The notes: generated by a model from the sequence alone, not told the origin. 64,000 bases of DNA from CAYMWF01 sp964394085 [NCBI: uncultured Gemmatimonadota bacterium] (GCA_964394085.1 CAYMWF010000025.1:1-64000); one strand, 5' to 3'. Positions 17,129 through 26,533 are shown, numbered from the stretch's first letter. Numbers and translations: made by a program.

Positions 17129-17671
17129 ATGGACATATTCGGCGGACTCGCAACGGCTTACACCGGACAGGAAGGCGCAGTGGGCGATTTTTCTCCACTC
17201 TTCGCTGCGGTTCGCCTTGCGGCGGGGTTCCTCGTGACAGCCGGTATCTGTGTAATCTTCCTCTGGTTTCTCAGGAAGATCCAGCGAGGCTCCCTGAAAA
17301 AAGACGGTGAAGATTACGGCTCCATCACCGTCGTCGCCAGGGCGTATCTGTCACCGAAAAAACCCCTCTACCTGGTCAAGGTAAACAATCGTCTCCTGCT
17401 GCTGGCGGACTCGCCGAACGGGCTGACCAGACTCACGGAATTCAAGGGAGACTCTCAGCGGGACGGAATCGGCTCCGGCGCAATCATGGAGGAACTGGAA
17501 ACAGAAGGGGAAAACGGCGGTTCGATCTACTCCGACTCTGATACAGACGAATCCGCAAACCTCGACACCAGGATATCGCCCGGGCCGGGCCGGGTGAAGG
17601 GCACTGATTTCAAAACGCTCATCGAACGGGCTCTGAGCGTCCGGAAAAAAGGCAAGGTAAACAGAAAATGA
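17129..17671 (+). CDS. fliO: Flagellar biosynthesis protein FliO
   Basis: Helper for assembly of the FliP ring of the export gate. 180 aa: one membrane helix (about 26-48) and a small cytoplasmic domain with the FliO pattern ITVVARAYLSPKKPLYLVKV followed by NNRLLLLADSPNGLTRL. The C-terminal third is variable and polar. AAGGAAGG precedes the ATG. The stop overlaps the fliP ATG. FliO is weakly conserved, and the call is helped by its position directly before fliP. Confidence 0.9.
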   Translation: MDIFGGLATAYTGQEGAVGDFSPLFAAVRLAAGFLVTAGICVIFLWFLRKIQRGSLKKDGEDYGSITVVARAYLSPKKPLYLVKVNNRLLLLADSPNGLTRLTEFKGDSQRDGIGSGAIMEELETEGENGGSIYSDSDTDESANLDTRISPGPGRVKGTDFKTLIERALSVRKKGKVNRK

Positions 17672-18438
17672 AGAGAAGGGCCGGGAAAAAAGCGGCAATC
17701 GCCGGAGCCGTATTTCTTGCAGCGATTCTGCTTTTCGTTTTCACGCCGGATGCCGCCGCCCAGGCGCTTCCGAAAATAACCCTCGGCCTGGACAAGGTCG
17801 AAGAGCCCGAAGAGTTTTCGGTAGCGCTCCAGATCCTGATTCTGCTCACGGTCCTGTCGCTGGCGCCGGCAATCCTGGTGCTTACGACTTCATTTACCAG
17901 GATACTGGTGATCTTTTCGTTCCTGCGCCATGCGCTCGCGACCCAGCAGATGCCGCCGAACCAGATCCTGGTGGGGCTCTCGCTTTTCCTTACTTTCTTC
18001 GTTATGAAGCCGGTATTCCACGAGATGAATGAAACGGGAATAAAACCTTATCTGGCCAGTGAAATAACCCAGACGGAAGCGCTGAAACGCGCGGAAGTGC
18101 CTCTGAGGGAATTCATGCTCAGAAATGTGCGCGAGAAGGATCTCGGGCTCTTCATAAGCCTTTCCGGCGGAACGAAACCGAACGGGCCGGAGGATCTTTC
18201 GCTCTTCCAGATCATTCCGGCGTTCGTAATCAGCGAGCTTCGCATCGCGTTCCAGATAGGATTCCTGATCTATGTTCCTTTTCTCGTGGTGGACATGATC
18301 GTTTCAAGTGTTCTCATGTCGATGGGTATGCTGATGCTGCCCCCCATCGTAATCTCGCTGCCGTTCAAGATCCTGCTCTTCGTGCTGACCGACGGGTGGT
18401 ATCTGCTCACCCGTTCTCTTGTAGGCAGTTTTTCTTAG
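17668..18438 (+). CDS. fliP: Flagellar export gate protein FliP
   Basis: Core pore subunit of the export gate (FliP5-FliQ4-FliR1). 256 aa with a cleavable N-terminal signal (about residues 1-30, ending near PDAAAQA) and four membrane segments. Family motifs include SFTRILVIFSFLRHALATQQ, then MPPNQILVGLSLFLTFFVM, FVISELRIAFQIGFLIYVPF and VSSVLMSMGMLMLPP. The ATG overlaps the fliO stop. fliQ starts 14 nt downstream. Confidence 0.97.
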   Translation: MKRRAGKKAAIAGAVFLAAILLFVFTPDAAAQALPKITLGLDKVEEPEEFSVALQILILLTVLSLAPAILVLTTSFTRILVIFSFLRHALATQQMPPNQILVGLSLFLTFFVMKPVFHEMNETGIKPYLASEITQTEALKRAEVPLREFMLRNVREKDLGLFISLSGGTKPNGPEDLSLFQIIPAFVISELRIAFQIGFLIYVPFLVVDMIVSSVLMSMGMLMLPPIVISLPFKILLFVLTDGWYLLTRSLVGSFS

Positions 18439-18452
18439 CGGAGGTGCGTGCC

Positions 18453-18722
18453 ATGACGGAAGAATTCATCGTAACGATTGCAAAAAGCGCGCTCACGACA
18501 ACTTTTTTCAGCGCTCTTCCGATGCTGGCGGCGGGGCTCACGGCGGGGCTGCTCGTCGGCATCCTCCAGGCCGTGACCCAGGTTCATGAAATGACGCTCA
18601 CTTTTATACCGAAGATTCTGGCTGTCGGAGTGTCGCTGATGCTGTTTCTTCCATGGATCATGCACACGCTCATGGCCTTCACCAGCAAGGTGTTCAATAC
18701 GATACCATCGATCGCCCTATGA
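18453..18722 (+). CDS. fliQ: Flagellar export gate protein FliQ
   Basis: Small two-helix gate subunit, 89 aa, the normal length. Pattern: an N-terminal hydrophobic helix, then GLTAGLLVGILQAVTQVHEM and TLTFIPKILAVGVSL, characteristic of FliQ. The start ATG follows GCGGAGG by about 8 nt. The stop overlaps the first of two adjacent ATG codons of fliR. Confidence 0.96.
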   Translation: MTEEFIVTIAKSALTTTFFSALPMLAAGLTAGLLVGILQAVTQVHEMTLTFIPKILAVGVSLMLFLPWIMHTLMAFTSKVFNTIPSIAL

Positions 18723-19504
18723 TGACGGACTGGCTCACCATATCGCTCGATCAGCTTTGCAGGTTCGCGATAGTCTTCCTGCGGGTCAGCATAGTTCTGT
18801 CGCTTGCGCCCATTTTCAATTCACGCAGCTTTCCGACGACGGCGAGACTCGGGTTCGCCCTGATCCTGTCTTTTCTCCTTTCAGGCGTGGTCGAAGCCCC
18901 TTCCCTCCTCGGCATGGGAGCCGGAGATATCGTGCTTATGGGAGTCAGGGAACTCTTAGCGGGAGCCCTGTTCGGATTTTCCATCCACCTGCTTTTCGTC
19001 GGCGTCCAGATCGCCGGACAGGTGACCGGGATGATGATGGGCTTCGCCATCGTGAACGTGTTCGATCCGCAGTCGCAGTCGCAGACATCCCTGATCAGCC
19101 AGTTCAAGTACATCCTCGCGCTCCTTCTCTTCCTCGCCCTGAACGGTCATCACTTTGTCATCGAGGGGCTCGTGCAGAGCTTCTCGCTGCTTCCCGTCGG
19201 GACGGCGACCATGTCGGTCGCCGCGGTCGAGATGCTGATCGAACGGAGCAGCGAAGTGTTCGTTATCGCCATGAAGATCGCGGCGCCCGGAATGGTTTCT
19301 CTGCTGGTGCTCGACGTCGCCCTGGGCCTGATCGCGAAAACGGTTCCCCAGATGAACATCTTCATCGTCGGGTTTCCGCTCAAGATCGGGCTGGGAATGA
19401 TAAGCCTCGGCTTCTCCCTGCCCTTCATCGTGATCCTCTTCAGGGGGATGTGGTTGTCGGTGCAGACAGGCAGCACGGCTCTACTTAGAGCCATGGGAGT
19501 ATAA
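18719..19504 (+). CDS. fliR: Flagellar export gate protein FliR
   Basis: Single-copy gate subunit, 261 aa, strongly hydrophobic with about six membrane segments. FliR patterns include RVSIVLSLAPIFNSRSFPTT, LFVGVQIAGQVTGMMMGFAI and QMNIFIVGFPLKIGLGMISL. Two consecutive ATG codons (18719 and 18722) overlap the fliQ stop; either could serve. flhB begins 3 nt after its stop with a GTG. Confidence 0.95.
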   Translation: MMTDWLTISLDQLCRFAIVFLRVSIVLSLAPIFNSRSFPTTARLGFALILSFLLSGVVEAPSLLGMGAGDIVLMGVRELLAGALFGFSIHLLFVGVQIAGQVTGMMMGFAIVNVFDPQSQSQTSLISQFKYILALLLFLALNGHHFVIEGLVQSFSLLPVGTATMSVAAVEMLIERSSEVFVIAMKIAAPGMVSLLVLDVALGLIAKTVPQMNIFIVGFPLKIGLGMISLGFSLPFIVILFRGMWLSVQTGSTALLRAMGV

Positions 19505-19507
19505 AAC

Positions 19508-20575
19508 GTGCCTGAAGGCAGTCTACAGGAACGAACAGAGCAGGCGACTCCGAAAAAACGCCGCGAATCCCGCCAGAAGGGCCAGGTGGCGAAAAGCATG
19601 GAGGTGAACTCCTTTGCCGTGCTGCTTGCCGGAGCCATCTGCATTTCTTTCCTGGGGGGTTACGTCGGAACCGGGATCCTGACCATATTCGACCATGTAT
19701 TCAGGAACGCGTTCAGCCTTGGTCTGAACACCGGCACCCTGCAGAACCTGTACATGACGGTAGCAGGAAAATTCGCGCTCATCTTCGCCCCCGTCGCCCT
19801 GCTGCTGGCACTGGCCGCCCTGGGCAGCAACCTGCTCCAGATAGGTTTCGTGTTCAGCGCCGATCCCCTTACCCCGAAACTTGAAAAAATCAGCCCCCTC
19901 AAGGGATTCGAACGGATCGTCTCCAAGAGTACCCTCATGGAGCTTCTGAAAAGCTTCCTGAAGATAGGCGCGGTGGGCCTGGTCGCTTGGCTGACGATCA
20001 AAGGCGAGCTGGAGAACTTCTTTCCTCTCGTGGATGAAAGCCTCTTCGCGCTGGTCGCCATGATCAGGCATTCGATACTGCTCATCCTCACCAGGGTGAT
20101 TCTCGTCCTTGCGGTCATCGCGCTGCTCGACTTCGCGTTCCAGCGCCAGCGGCACGAAGAGAAGCTGAAGATGACGAAGCAGGAAGTGAAAGAAGAATAC
20201 AAAGAAACCGAAGGGGATCCTCTCATAAAGAGCAGAGCCCGCTCCATCGCAAGGCAGCTCGCGATGAGCAGGATGATGCAGGACGTGCCTGATGCGGATG
20301 TTGTAGTCACCAACCCGACCAGGCTCGCGGTAGCCATCTCATACAAGGATGAATCGATGCAGGCTCCGGTGGTGGTGGCCAAGGGAGCGGAAAAGATGGC
20401 GGCAAGAATCAGGGAGATAGCCCGGAACCACGACGTTCCGATAATGGAGAACAAGCCCCTGGCCCAGGTTCTCTACAGGGAAGTGGAGATCGGCGACTCG
20501 ATTCCGGCCAGGCTTTACGAAGCGGTGGCCGAGGTCCTGGCTTACGTATACATGCTTAAAAAGAGAAGGGCTTAA
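19508..20575 (+). CDS. flhB: Flagellar export switch protein FlhB (NPTR variant)
   Basis: Export gate protein that changes substrate class from rod/hook to filament. 355 aa: N-terminal ERTEQATPKKRRESRQKGQV, four membrane helices, then the cytoplasmic domain. The autocleavage site normally reads NPTH; here it is NPTR (residues 269-272), within VVVTNPTRLAVAISY. Cleavage between Asn and Pro needs the Asn, which is kept, so processing is probably possible. GTG start. The TAA directly abuts the flhA ATG. Confidence 0.95.
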   Translation: MPEGSLQERTEQATPKKRRESRQKGQVAKSMEVNSFAVLLAGAICISFLGGYVGTGILTIFDHVFRNAFSLGLNTGTLQNLYMTVAGKFALIFAPVALLLALAALGSNLLQIGFVFSADPLTPKLEKISPLKGFERIVSKSTLMELLKSFLKIGAVGLVAWLTIKGELENFFPLVDESLFALVAMIRHSILLILTRVILVLAVIALLDFAFQRQRHEEKLKMTKQEVKEEYKETEGDPLIKSRARSIARQLAMSRMMQDVPDADVVVTNPTRLAVAISYKDESMQAPVVVAKGAEKMAARIREIARNHDVPIMENKPLAQVLYREVEIGDSIPARLYEAVAEVLAYVYMLKKRRA

Positions 20576-22675
20576 ATGGCAGGCGAAACCCAGGGAAGCA
20601 GCGTACTAGACTTCATAGTCAAACGGAGCGACATCCTGATCGCCGTGGGAATCATCTCGATCATCGGCGTGATGATCATCCCGCTGCCTCCTTACGTGCT
20701 GGACCTCCTCCTTTCGTTCTCGATTACATTCGCACTCGTCGTCCTGCTCGTAACGCTCTACACCTATGAGCCGCTGGAATTATCGGTATTCCCCGGCCTC
20801 CTGCTCGTCCTGACCCTCTACCGCCTGGCCCTCAACGTGGCGTCCACGCGGCTCATCCTGCTGAAAGCGGAGCCGGGCAAGGTGATCTCGTCCTTCGGAG
20901 AATTCGTTGTCGGAGGCAATTACGTTGTCGGTCTCGTGATTTTCATCATCCTCGTGGTGATCCAGTTCGTGGTGATCACCAAGGGCGCGGGACGGATCGC
21001 CGAAGTTTCCGCCAGGTTCACTCTCGATGCCATGCCCGGCAAGCAGATGGCGATCGACGCCGATCTGAACGCGGGGCTGATCGACGAAGAGGCCGCCCGG
21101 ACCCGGAGAGCCACGATATCGAGGGAAGCCGACTTCTACGGAGCGATGGACGGTGCCAGCAAGTTCGTCCGCGGCGACGCCATCGCCGGCATCATCATCA
21201 CTCTCATCAACATACTCGGCGGTTTCATCATCGGGATGGCCCAGCGGGGTCTTTCCATGGGCGAGGCCCTCGAAACCTATACCATTCTCACGGTCGGAGA
21301 CGGGCTCGTCAGCCAGATTCCCGCGCTTCTCATTTCAACGGCGGCGGGCATCATCATATCCCGGGCAGCTTCGGATTCGAATCTCGGAACCGACATGATC
21401 AACCAGCTCTTCGCGCAACCCAGGGCTATCCTGATCGCCGCCTTCCTCCTCATGGTTCTGGGCATTATTCCGGGTCTGCCCACCACTCCATTCTTTATCC
21501 TGGCGGGCACTTCGGGCGCCGTCGGACTGCTTCTCGTCCAGTCCAAAAGCCGGAGCGAAAAGGAAAAAATCAGGGAGACAAAAGCCCGGGAGGAGGAGGC
21601 GGAGAGGGATCGGGAGGCATCGAGGGAAAGTGCGGAGGCCGTCCTCGCGGACCTGCTCAGGGTCGAGCGGATGGAACTCGAAATCGGATACGGCCTGATT
21701 CCCCTCGTGGACCGATCGCAGAAAGGCGACCTTCTCGACAGGATAACCCTCATCCGCAAACAGATAGCATCGGAACTCGGCCTCCTGGTTCCTCTCATCC
21801 GGATCAGGGACAATATCCAGCTCAAGCCGAGCCAGTACAGCATCAAGATCCGGGGTGACGAGGTGGCGGCGGGTGAAATGGTGATGAACCATTTCATGGC
21901 CCTCGATCCCGGCCTGGCGAAAGGCAAGATCGAAGGCATTCCAACCAAGGAACCCGTATTCGGGCTCGATGCCATATGGGTACACAGAAAGAACCGCGAC
22001 CGGGCCGAGCGTCTCGGCTACACGGTGATCGAACCGGCGGCCGTGCTGGCCACGCACCTTACGGAAGTCATAAAAAGCAGCGCCGCCGAACTGCTGACCC
22101 GCCAGGATGTAAAGGACCTGGTCGAGAATATTCAGGAAGAAAATCCGGCTCTCGTGGAAGAGCTGGTTCCCGCGCAGCTGACTTACGGCAGCCTTCAGCG
22201 AATCCTGCAGCATCTGCTCCAGGAAAAAGTCCCGATAAGGAATCTCCAGACGATTCTGGAAACCATCTCGGAAACCGTGACCCTCAGCACGGATATCGAG
22301 TTCATATCGGAGATGGTCCGCCGTTCGCTGTCCCGTTCTATAATCAATCCGCTCCTTACGGGCGAGGGTGTTCTGGAGGTTGTCACGCTGAGCCCGGATC
22401 TCGAGCAGGTCCTTGCGGGAGCGATCAAAGATGTACAGGGAGGCCGCGCCATAGTCCTGGAACCCGATGTTTCGGCCGGCATCATGCGAAATGTCGCTGA
22501 AGCCCTTGAAAAACTGATCAGAGAACAGAAGGCGCCCGTGATACTGACATCGCCGGCAACGAGACTCTATTTATGGAAACTGCTGTCGCCGATGGTGCCG
22601 AATCTCGCCGTAATCTCCTACAACGAGATTCCAGCCAACATTCCCGTGAATTCGGAGAAGATGGTGAAGGTATAG
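20576..22675 (+). CDS. flhA: Flagellar export protein FlhA
   Basis: Largest gate component, 699 aa, with eight membrane helices (about residues 18-315) and a cytoplasmic nonameric ring domain that docks chaperone-substrate complexes. The FHIPEP signature is clear (RRATISREADFYGAMDGASK, then FVRGDAIAGIII). A charged linker (KSRSEKEKIRETKAREEEAE) leads to the C-terminal domain. The start abuts the flhB stop; flhF begins 1 nt after the flhA stop. Confidence 0.97.
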   Translation: MAGETQGSSVLDFIVKRSDILIAVGIISIIGVMIIPLPPYVLDLLLSFSITFALVVLLVTLYTYEPLELSVFPGLLLVLTLYRLALNVASTRLILLKAEPGKVISSFGEFVVGGNYVVGLVIFIILVVIQFVVITKGAGRIAEVSARFTLDAMPGKQMAIDADLNAGLIDEEAARTRRATISREADFYGAMDGASKFVRGDAIAGIIITLINILGGFIIGMAQRGLSMGEALETYTILTVGDGLVSQIPALLISTAAGIIISRAASDSNLGTDMINQLFAQPRAILIAAFLLMVLGIIPGLPTTPFFILAGTSGAVGLLLVQSKSRSEKEKIRETKAREEEAERDREASRESAEAVLADLLRVERMELEIGYGLIPLVDRSQKGDLLDRITLIRKQIASELGLLVPLIRIRDNIQLKPSQYSIKIRGDEVAAGEMVMNHFMALDPGLAKGKIEGIPTKEPVFGLDAIWVHRKNRDRAERLGYTVIEPAAVLATHLTEVIKSSAAELLTRQDVKDLVENIQEENPALVEELVPAQLTYGSLQRILQHLLQEKVPIRNLQTILETISETVTLSTDIEFISEMVRRSLSRSIINPLLTGEGVLEVVTLSPDLEQVLAGAIKDVQGGRAIVLEPDVSAGIMRNVAEALEKLIREQKAPVILTSPATRLYLWKLLSPMVPNLAVISYNEIPANIPVNSEKMVKV

Positions 22676-22676
22676 T

Positions 22677-23957
22677 ATGAAAATCAAAACATTCAGAGGG
22701 AAGAATCTCGGGGACGTTCTCTCCCGGGTCAGAAATGAACTTGGAGAAAACGCCGTTATCCTGGACACGAAAACTCTTTCAGGTTCGGTCCTCGAAGTAT
22801 CGGCCGGTGTTGAAAACGACACTGCCGTCGAGCGGGACCGTCCTCCCCGGTTTCAACGAACGGAGAACCTCCCGCAGAGGATCGTCGGGACAGGGGAACA
22901 GGATTACCGGGCCGCGGAAGAGATGCCGGCCGGATCTCCGTCACCCCGCATCCGTCCGGCAGTGTTTCCGCGGATCGTTACGGAGCAGAAACGTTCCGCA
23001 CAACCCGCTGCCGGGATTGGGGACGTGCAGAACTCTCCCGGGATCGTCGATATCGATCGCAGGTTGATAGAAATAGAGAAAAAAATCGGCGGCACCCCGG
23101 ATACGGGCGTCAAAGGCGACATTCCGCCAAAGACTCCCCCGCTTCCGCCGGGCGGAGACCCGGAATTCCTCAGGTGGATGCGCGAACGGGAAATCGACCC
23201 GTCATTATACAAGGCTTCGGGAGCCGAGACGACCCGCGATGCTTCGCTCGAGACAAAAATCGCGGTATTCCGCAAAGCGCTGACGGGCAAACTGCGGGTG
23301 GCCCCGGTTTTCACCTCGCCCGGGCGGGACGGACCGATGAAGATGGCCCTGGTGGGCCCGACCGGTTCGGGAAAAACCACGACAATAGCGAAACTCGCTT
23401 CATGGCTTACAATCAAGAAGAGGAAAAAAGTCGCGCTTCTGACACTCGATACATTCCGCATAGGGGCGGCTCGCCAGCTGGAGACTTATGCCGAGATACT
23501 GCAGATACCCTTCAGCGTGGTCAGAGATGCGGAAAGCATCCGCTTCGCCCTGGGCTCTTTCGGCAGCCGCGACGTGATCCTTATCGACACCACGGGCCGG
23601 AATCCCTATCGAACGGAGGAGATACAGCATCTCACACGGATGCTGAAAGCGACCCGCGTGGATGAAATACACATAACTCTCCCTGCCACGCATACATACC
23701 GTTATCTCAGAGCGGCATGGCTGAGTTACCGGAGAACCGGCGGGGACCGGCTTATCGTGACCAAGCTCGACGAAGCTCCGGCATGCGGACAGCTGTTGAA
23801 CCTGGTCCGGGAGTTCAATCCCCAGTTCACGTTTCAGACATTCGGCCAGATGGTGCCCGATGATTTCCGTCCGGCCGATCCGGCACGGATCGTCAATCGG
23901 ATATTTGGAGCAGGAGACCATGCAAGATCAGGCGCAGCTGTTACGTCGGCAAGTTGA
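22677..23957 (+). CDS. flhF: Flagellar SRP-like GTPase FlhF
   Basis: GTPase that sets flagellar position and number. 426 aa: N-terminal MKIKTFRGKNLGDVLSRVRN, a variable B domain (about 60-190), then the NG domain. The P-loop is GPTGSGKT (227-234); further motifs are LLTLDTFRIGAARQLETYAE, VILIDTTGRNP and VTKLDEA. Paired with FlhG it suggests a controlled, probably polar, flagellar pattern. The 3' end overlaps flhG by 38 nt. Confidence 0.95.
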   Translation: MKIKTFRGKNLGDVLSRVRNELGENAVILDTKTLSGSVLEVSAGVENDTAVERDRPPRFQRTENLPQRIVGTGEQDYRAAEEMPAGSPSPRIRPAVFPRIVTEQKRSAQPAAGIGDVQNSPGIVDIDRRLIEIEKKIGGTPDTGVKGDIPPKTPPLPPGGDPEFLRWMREREIDPSLYKASGAETTRDASLETKIAVFRKALTGKLRVAPVFTSPGRDGPMKMALVGPTGSGKTTTIAKLASWLTIKKRKKVALLTLDTFRIGAARQLETYAEILQIPFSVVRDAESIRFALGSFGSRDVILIDTTGRNPYRTEEIQHLTRMLKATRVDEIHITLPATHTYRYLRAAWLSYRRTGGDRLIVTKLDEAPACGQLLNLVREFNPQFTFQTFGQMVPDDFRPADPARIVNRIFGAGDHARSGAAVTSAS

Positions 23958-24771
23958 GCAGACGATGCCGTCGGCCGGTCAGTCACGCACCGCAGGCACA
24001 CCGATAATCACCGTGACGAGCGGCAAAGGCGGAGTCGGTAAAACTTCGATCGCGGTCAACCTTGCGACGGCCCTCGCCTCGTTCCCGTTCGATGTATTCC
24101 TGGCCGACGCGGATGTAGGCTTCAACGGTTTCGACGCCTCCATGGGGATCGACAGCAGCGGTAGCCTGGAGGATGAATACCCCGACCCGGACAGGATTCA
24201 GAAGAGAATCGTGGAAGGACCCCTGGGAATGAAAATCCTGCCGGCTCCGAAAGAAGATCCCTTCGTGACGGAGTCGGACCGGGTCTACAGGGACAATCTC
24301 GTAAGATGTCTGAAATTTCTCGCGGGATCTGGGGATGTGGCCGTCATCGACACGCCGGGAGGCGCGGGAAGATGGAATATCGAATTCACGCTCCTGGCCG
24401 ACCTGGTCCTCCTCGTCACATCTTGCGATCCGGCATCGATCGCGGATACGGCCGGCATGTTCCGGTTCCTGGAACGCCGCATTTCGCCGGATCGGGTGAG
24501 GCTGGTGGCCAATATGGTCGCAACGGAAGACGATCTCGACAGGATCGAGGAATTGTCACGGACGATCAGAAAAAATTCCTCCGGCAAAGCAAGTGTCGGC
24601 TTCGCTCCATTCATCCGAAAAGATGCAACCGTAGAGGATGCGATAAAGCGACGGGAGATCTTTCTGCTCGAATATCCTGAAAGCGATGCGTCCAGCGATA
24701 TTCTCCTGCTTGCGGATTACATTGTCAGGTTTCTTGAACTCGTTTCGCCCGGCTATCGGGAAGGTGTGTGA
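23920..24771 (+). CDS. flhG: Flagellar number regulator FlhG (MinD-like ATPase)
   Basis: MinD/ParA-type ATPase that limits flagellar number by acting on FlhF. 283 aa from the ATG at 23920, which has CAGGAGA just upstream. This start exposes DQAQLLR at residues 3-9, an exact DQAxxLR motif, the element known to stimulate FlhF GTPase. The deviant Walker A is SGKGGVGKT (34-42), followed by LADADVGFNGFDASMGI and VIDTPGGAG. Also known as YlxH or FleN. fliA starts 3 nt downstream. Confidence 0.93.
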   Translation: MQDQAQLLRRQVEQTMPSAGQSRTAGTPIITVTSGKGGVGKTSIAVNLATALASFPFDVFLADADVGFNGFDASMGIDSSGSLEDEYPDPDRIQKRIVEGPLGMKILPAPKEDPFVTESDRVYRDNLVRCLKFLAGSGDVAVIDTPGGAGRWNIEFTLLADLVLLVTSCDPASIADTAGMFRFLERRISPDRVRLVANMVATEDDLDRIEELSRTIRKNSSGKASVGFAPFIRKDATVEDAIKRREIFLLEYPESDASSDILLLADYIVRFLELVSPGYREGV

Positions 24772-24774
24772 ATT

Positions 24775-25569
24775 ATGTCAGCCAGCGCAAACGCGAAAGA
24801 AAAGAACGTCAGTAAAGCCTGGAAAGCGTATATGTCGACCGGGAGTATCGAGACCAGGAACAAACTGATCGAAGAGTACCTTCCTCTCGTTTCCATCATA
24901 GCCAGCAAGGTCTCGATCACTCTCCCCGCACATATAGAAGTCGACGATCTCAAGGCGGTGGGCGTCCTCGGATTGATCAACGCCATCGATCGGTTCGACG
25001 CGAGTCGCGGGTTTGCATTTAAAACCTTCGCCCATTCACGGGTGTTCGGCGCCATGATGGACTGGCTGAGATCCATGGACTGGGTGCCGCGCACCGTTCG
25101 ACAGAAAGCGAAATCACTCGAAACAGCCTGCAGCAAGCTGGAACAGGAACTGGGCAGAACCCCGACGGACGAGGAACTGGCCCGGGAACTGGATCTCGAT
25201 GCGAACGAACTGCACAAACTGATGAGTGAGGTGTCGGGTCTCTCGCTCCTTTCGCTGGAGCACAAATTCACCTCGGAGAGCGGAGAAGGCTCAGTCACCC
25301 TTCTCGATATGGTAGAGAGCACCCATTCGGTGAATCCGATGGAGGAGATGGAGGATGGAGAGTTCAAGAAACACCTGACCGAGCAGATCGATGCCCTGCC
25401 GGAGAAGGAAAAACTCGTCCTCGCCCTCTACTACTACGAAGAACTGACTCTCAAGGAAATCGGCGCGATACTGGAGCTCTCGGAATCCAGGATATCGCAG
25501 ATCCACACAGCCGCCATAGTAAGGTTGAAAGCGAAGATGGCGGCGCCGACCGGAGTTCTGGTCAAATGA
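24775..25569 (+). CDS. fliA: Flagellar sigma factor FliA (sigma-28)
   Basis: Sigma factor for late flagellar genes. 264 aa. Region 2 is clear (IEVDDLKAVGVLGLINAIDR, FKTFAHSRVFGAMMDWLRSM, DWVPRTVRQKAKSLE), region 3 follows (ELGRTPTDEELARELDLDAN), and region 4 ends in a helix-turn-helix (LTLKEIGAILELSESRISQI). The expected late targets (flagellin, cap, chemotaxis) are outside the window, and I found no convincing sigma-28 promoter inside it. The stop overlaps the next ATG. Confidence 0.95.
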   Translation: MSASANAKEKNVSKAWKAYMSTGSIETRNKLIEEYLPLVSIIASKVSITLPAHIEVDDLKAVGVLGLINAIDRFDASRGFAFKTFAHSRVFGAMMDWLRSMDWVPRTVRQKAKSLETACSKLEQELGRTPTDEELARELDLDANELHKLMSEVSGLSLLSLEHKFTSESGEGSVTLLDMVESTHSVNPMEEMEDGEFKKHLTEQIDALPEKEKLVLALYYYEELTLKEIGAILELSESRISQIHTAAIVRLKAKMAAPTGVLVK

Positions 25570-25904
25570 CTCGCCCGATCGAATTGCAGCAGATGATTTC
25601 GCAGGCCAAGGCCGCGGAAAAAATGCAGCGGGTCGCTCAGCACCAGCCCGCCGAGGAGCAGAAAAAGTTCGCCAAAGATCTCGAAGAGAAGTCGAAGCAG
25701 GCCACGGAAAAACCGACCGACGCCGAGGGGAGCGAGCAGGCGACGATAAAAGACCGGCAGGATAAAAAGAACGAGCGGAAAAAAGATGAGAAAAAAAAGA
25801 ACCGCAAGAGCGGAAAGCAGAAAAAGGCAGACCCCGAAAAGCATGCGGATGGTCAAAAAGATGAAGATATACCGATCGGAGGAGTCGTCGACATCAGGGC
25901 GTAG
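25566..25904 (+). CDS. Lys/Glu-rich small protein of the fliA operon
   Basis: 112 aa, overlapping the fliA stop by ATGA. The N-terminal third reads MTRPIELQQMISQAKAAEKM and looks helical. The middle (about residues 35-95) is an extreme run of Lys, Glu, Asp and Gln, probably disordered or a single alpha helix. The C-terminus (EDIPIGGVVDIRA) is less charged and may be a short motif. Small charged proteins occur at this spot, before FapA-type genes, in other flagellar clusters, but I cannot name a function. The codon run of AAA/AAG suits a real translated helix. Confidence 0.6.
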   Translation: MTRPIELQQMISQAKAAEKMQRVAQHQPAEEQKKFAKDLEEKSKQATEKPTDAEGSEQATIKDRQDKKNERKKDEKKKNRKSGKQKKADPEKHADGQKDEDIPIGGVVDIRA

Positions 25905-26484
25905 GGGTTATTTCACGGGTTTATTCCTCGTGATCATGACCATTTCAGCCGGATGCGGTCCGAAGGATCTCCCGCCGGTTACCGAGAGACCGGGAATCGA
26001 CGTGATGGTCGTTTACGGCGAAGGCACGGAATGCCCGCCGAACCCGGAAGCGATACTCGCTGAAATATTCGAAACGACACCCGAGTTCTCAGCGGTAAGA
26101 ATTTACGGAGCGCAGCAGCTGCCGGAGTGGTCCAAGGTTGATCCTCCGGGCGCTTCCCCCTTTCTTCTCTGCCATATCACCGGTGGGAATCGTTCGTGGA
26201 AACGTGGACCGTATATCCCGTGGATCGTCGATTTCCCCTCGATATCGAGTGAGTTCAGGGCCAGGGCGGTATATTACCCCCCCGGCGGAACACCCGTCGA
26301 AAACTACGATATCAGCGGTGCGAGCCGGCTGCGGCTCGGCATCCGCTTTACACCGGTGAGACCGGCGGAATACGAGTTGTGGCCCGGCGAGGCCGCGCTT
26401 GCAAGATCCAGAGAAACCGCGTTCCGGAAACTTTGTCTGGAGCTGGGGCGGATGGCGGGACGGCTGTCCCGGTCGGAGGATTGA
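25861..26484 (+). CDS. Putative lipoprotein, unknown function
   Basis: About 207 aa from the ATG at 25861; earlier in-frame ATGs (25843, 25849) are possible and no start has a clear ribosome site. A basic N-terminus is followed by a hydrophobic stretch (YFTGLFLVIMTI) and a lipobox-like SAGC, so the product is probably a lipoprotein. The rest shows no family I recognise; it has a Pro/Gly-rich middle and a helical C-terminus. It overlaps the preceding gene and sits between fliA and the FapA-like gene, so a flagellar or envelope role is plausible. Confidence 0.55.
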   Translation: MKIYRSEESSTSGRRGYFTGLFLVIMTISAGCGPKDLPPVTERPGIDVMVVYGEGTECPPNPEAILAEIFETTPEFSAVRIYGAQQLPEWSKVDPPGASPFLLCHITGGNRSWKRGPYIPWIVDFPSISSEFRARAVYYPPGGTPVENYDISGASRLRLGIRFTPVRPAEYELWPGEAALARSRETAFRKLCLELGRMAGRLSRSED

Positions 26485-26533
26485 TCCGCCGCTCGAAGCC
26501 GCTCAGAGGTCAGAGCGGCAGGAGGAAAGGTTC

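Noticed and set aside
3681-22675. Virulence-type type III secretion system
   Set aside because: FliI, FlhA, FlhB and FliPQR are accompanied by rod, hook, ring, stator and FliG genes, so this is a flagellum.
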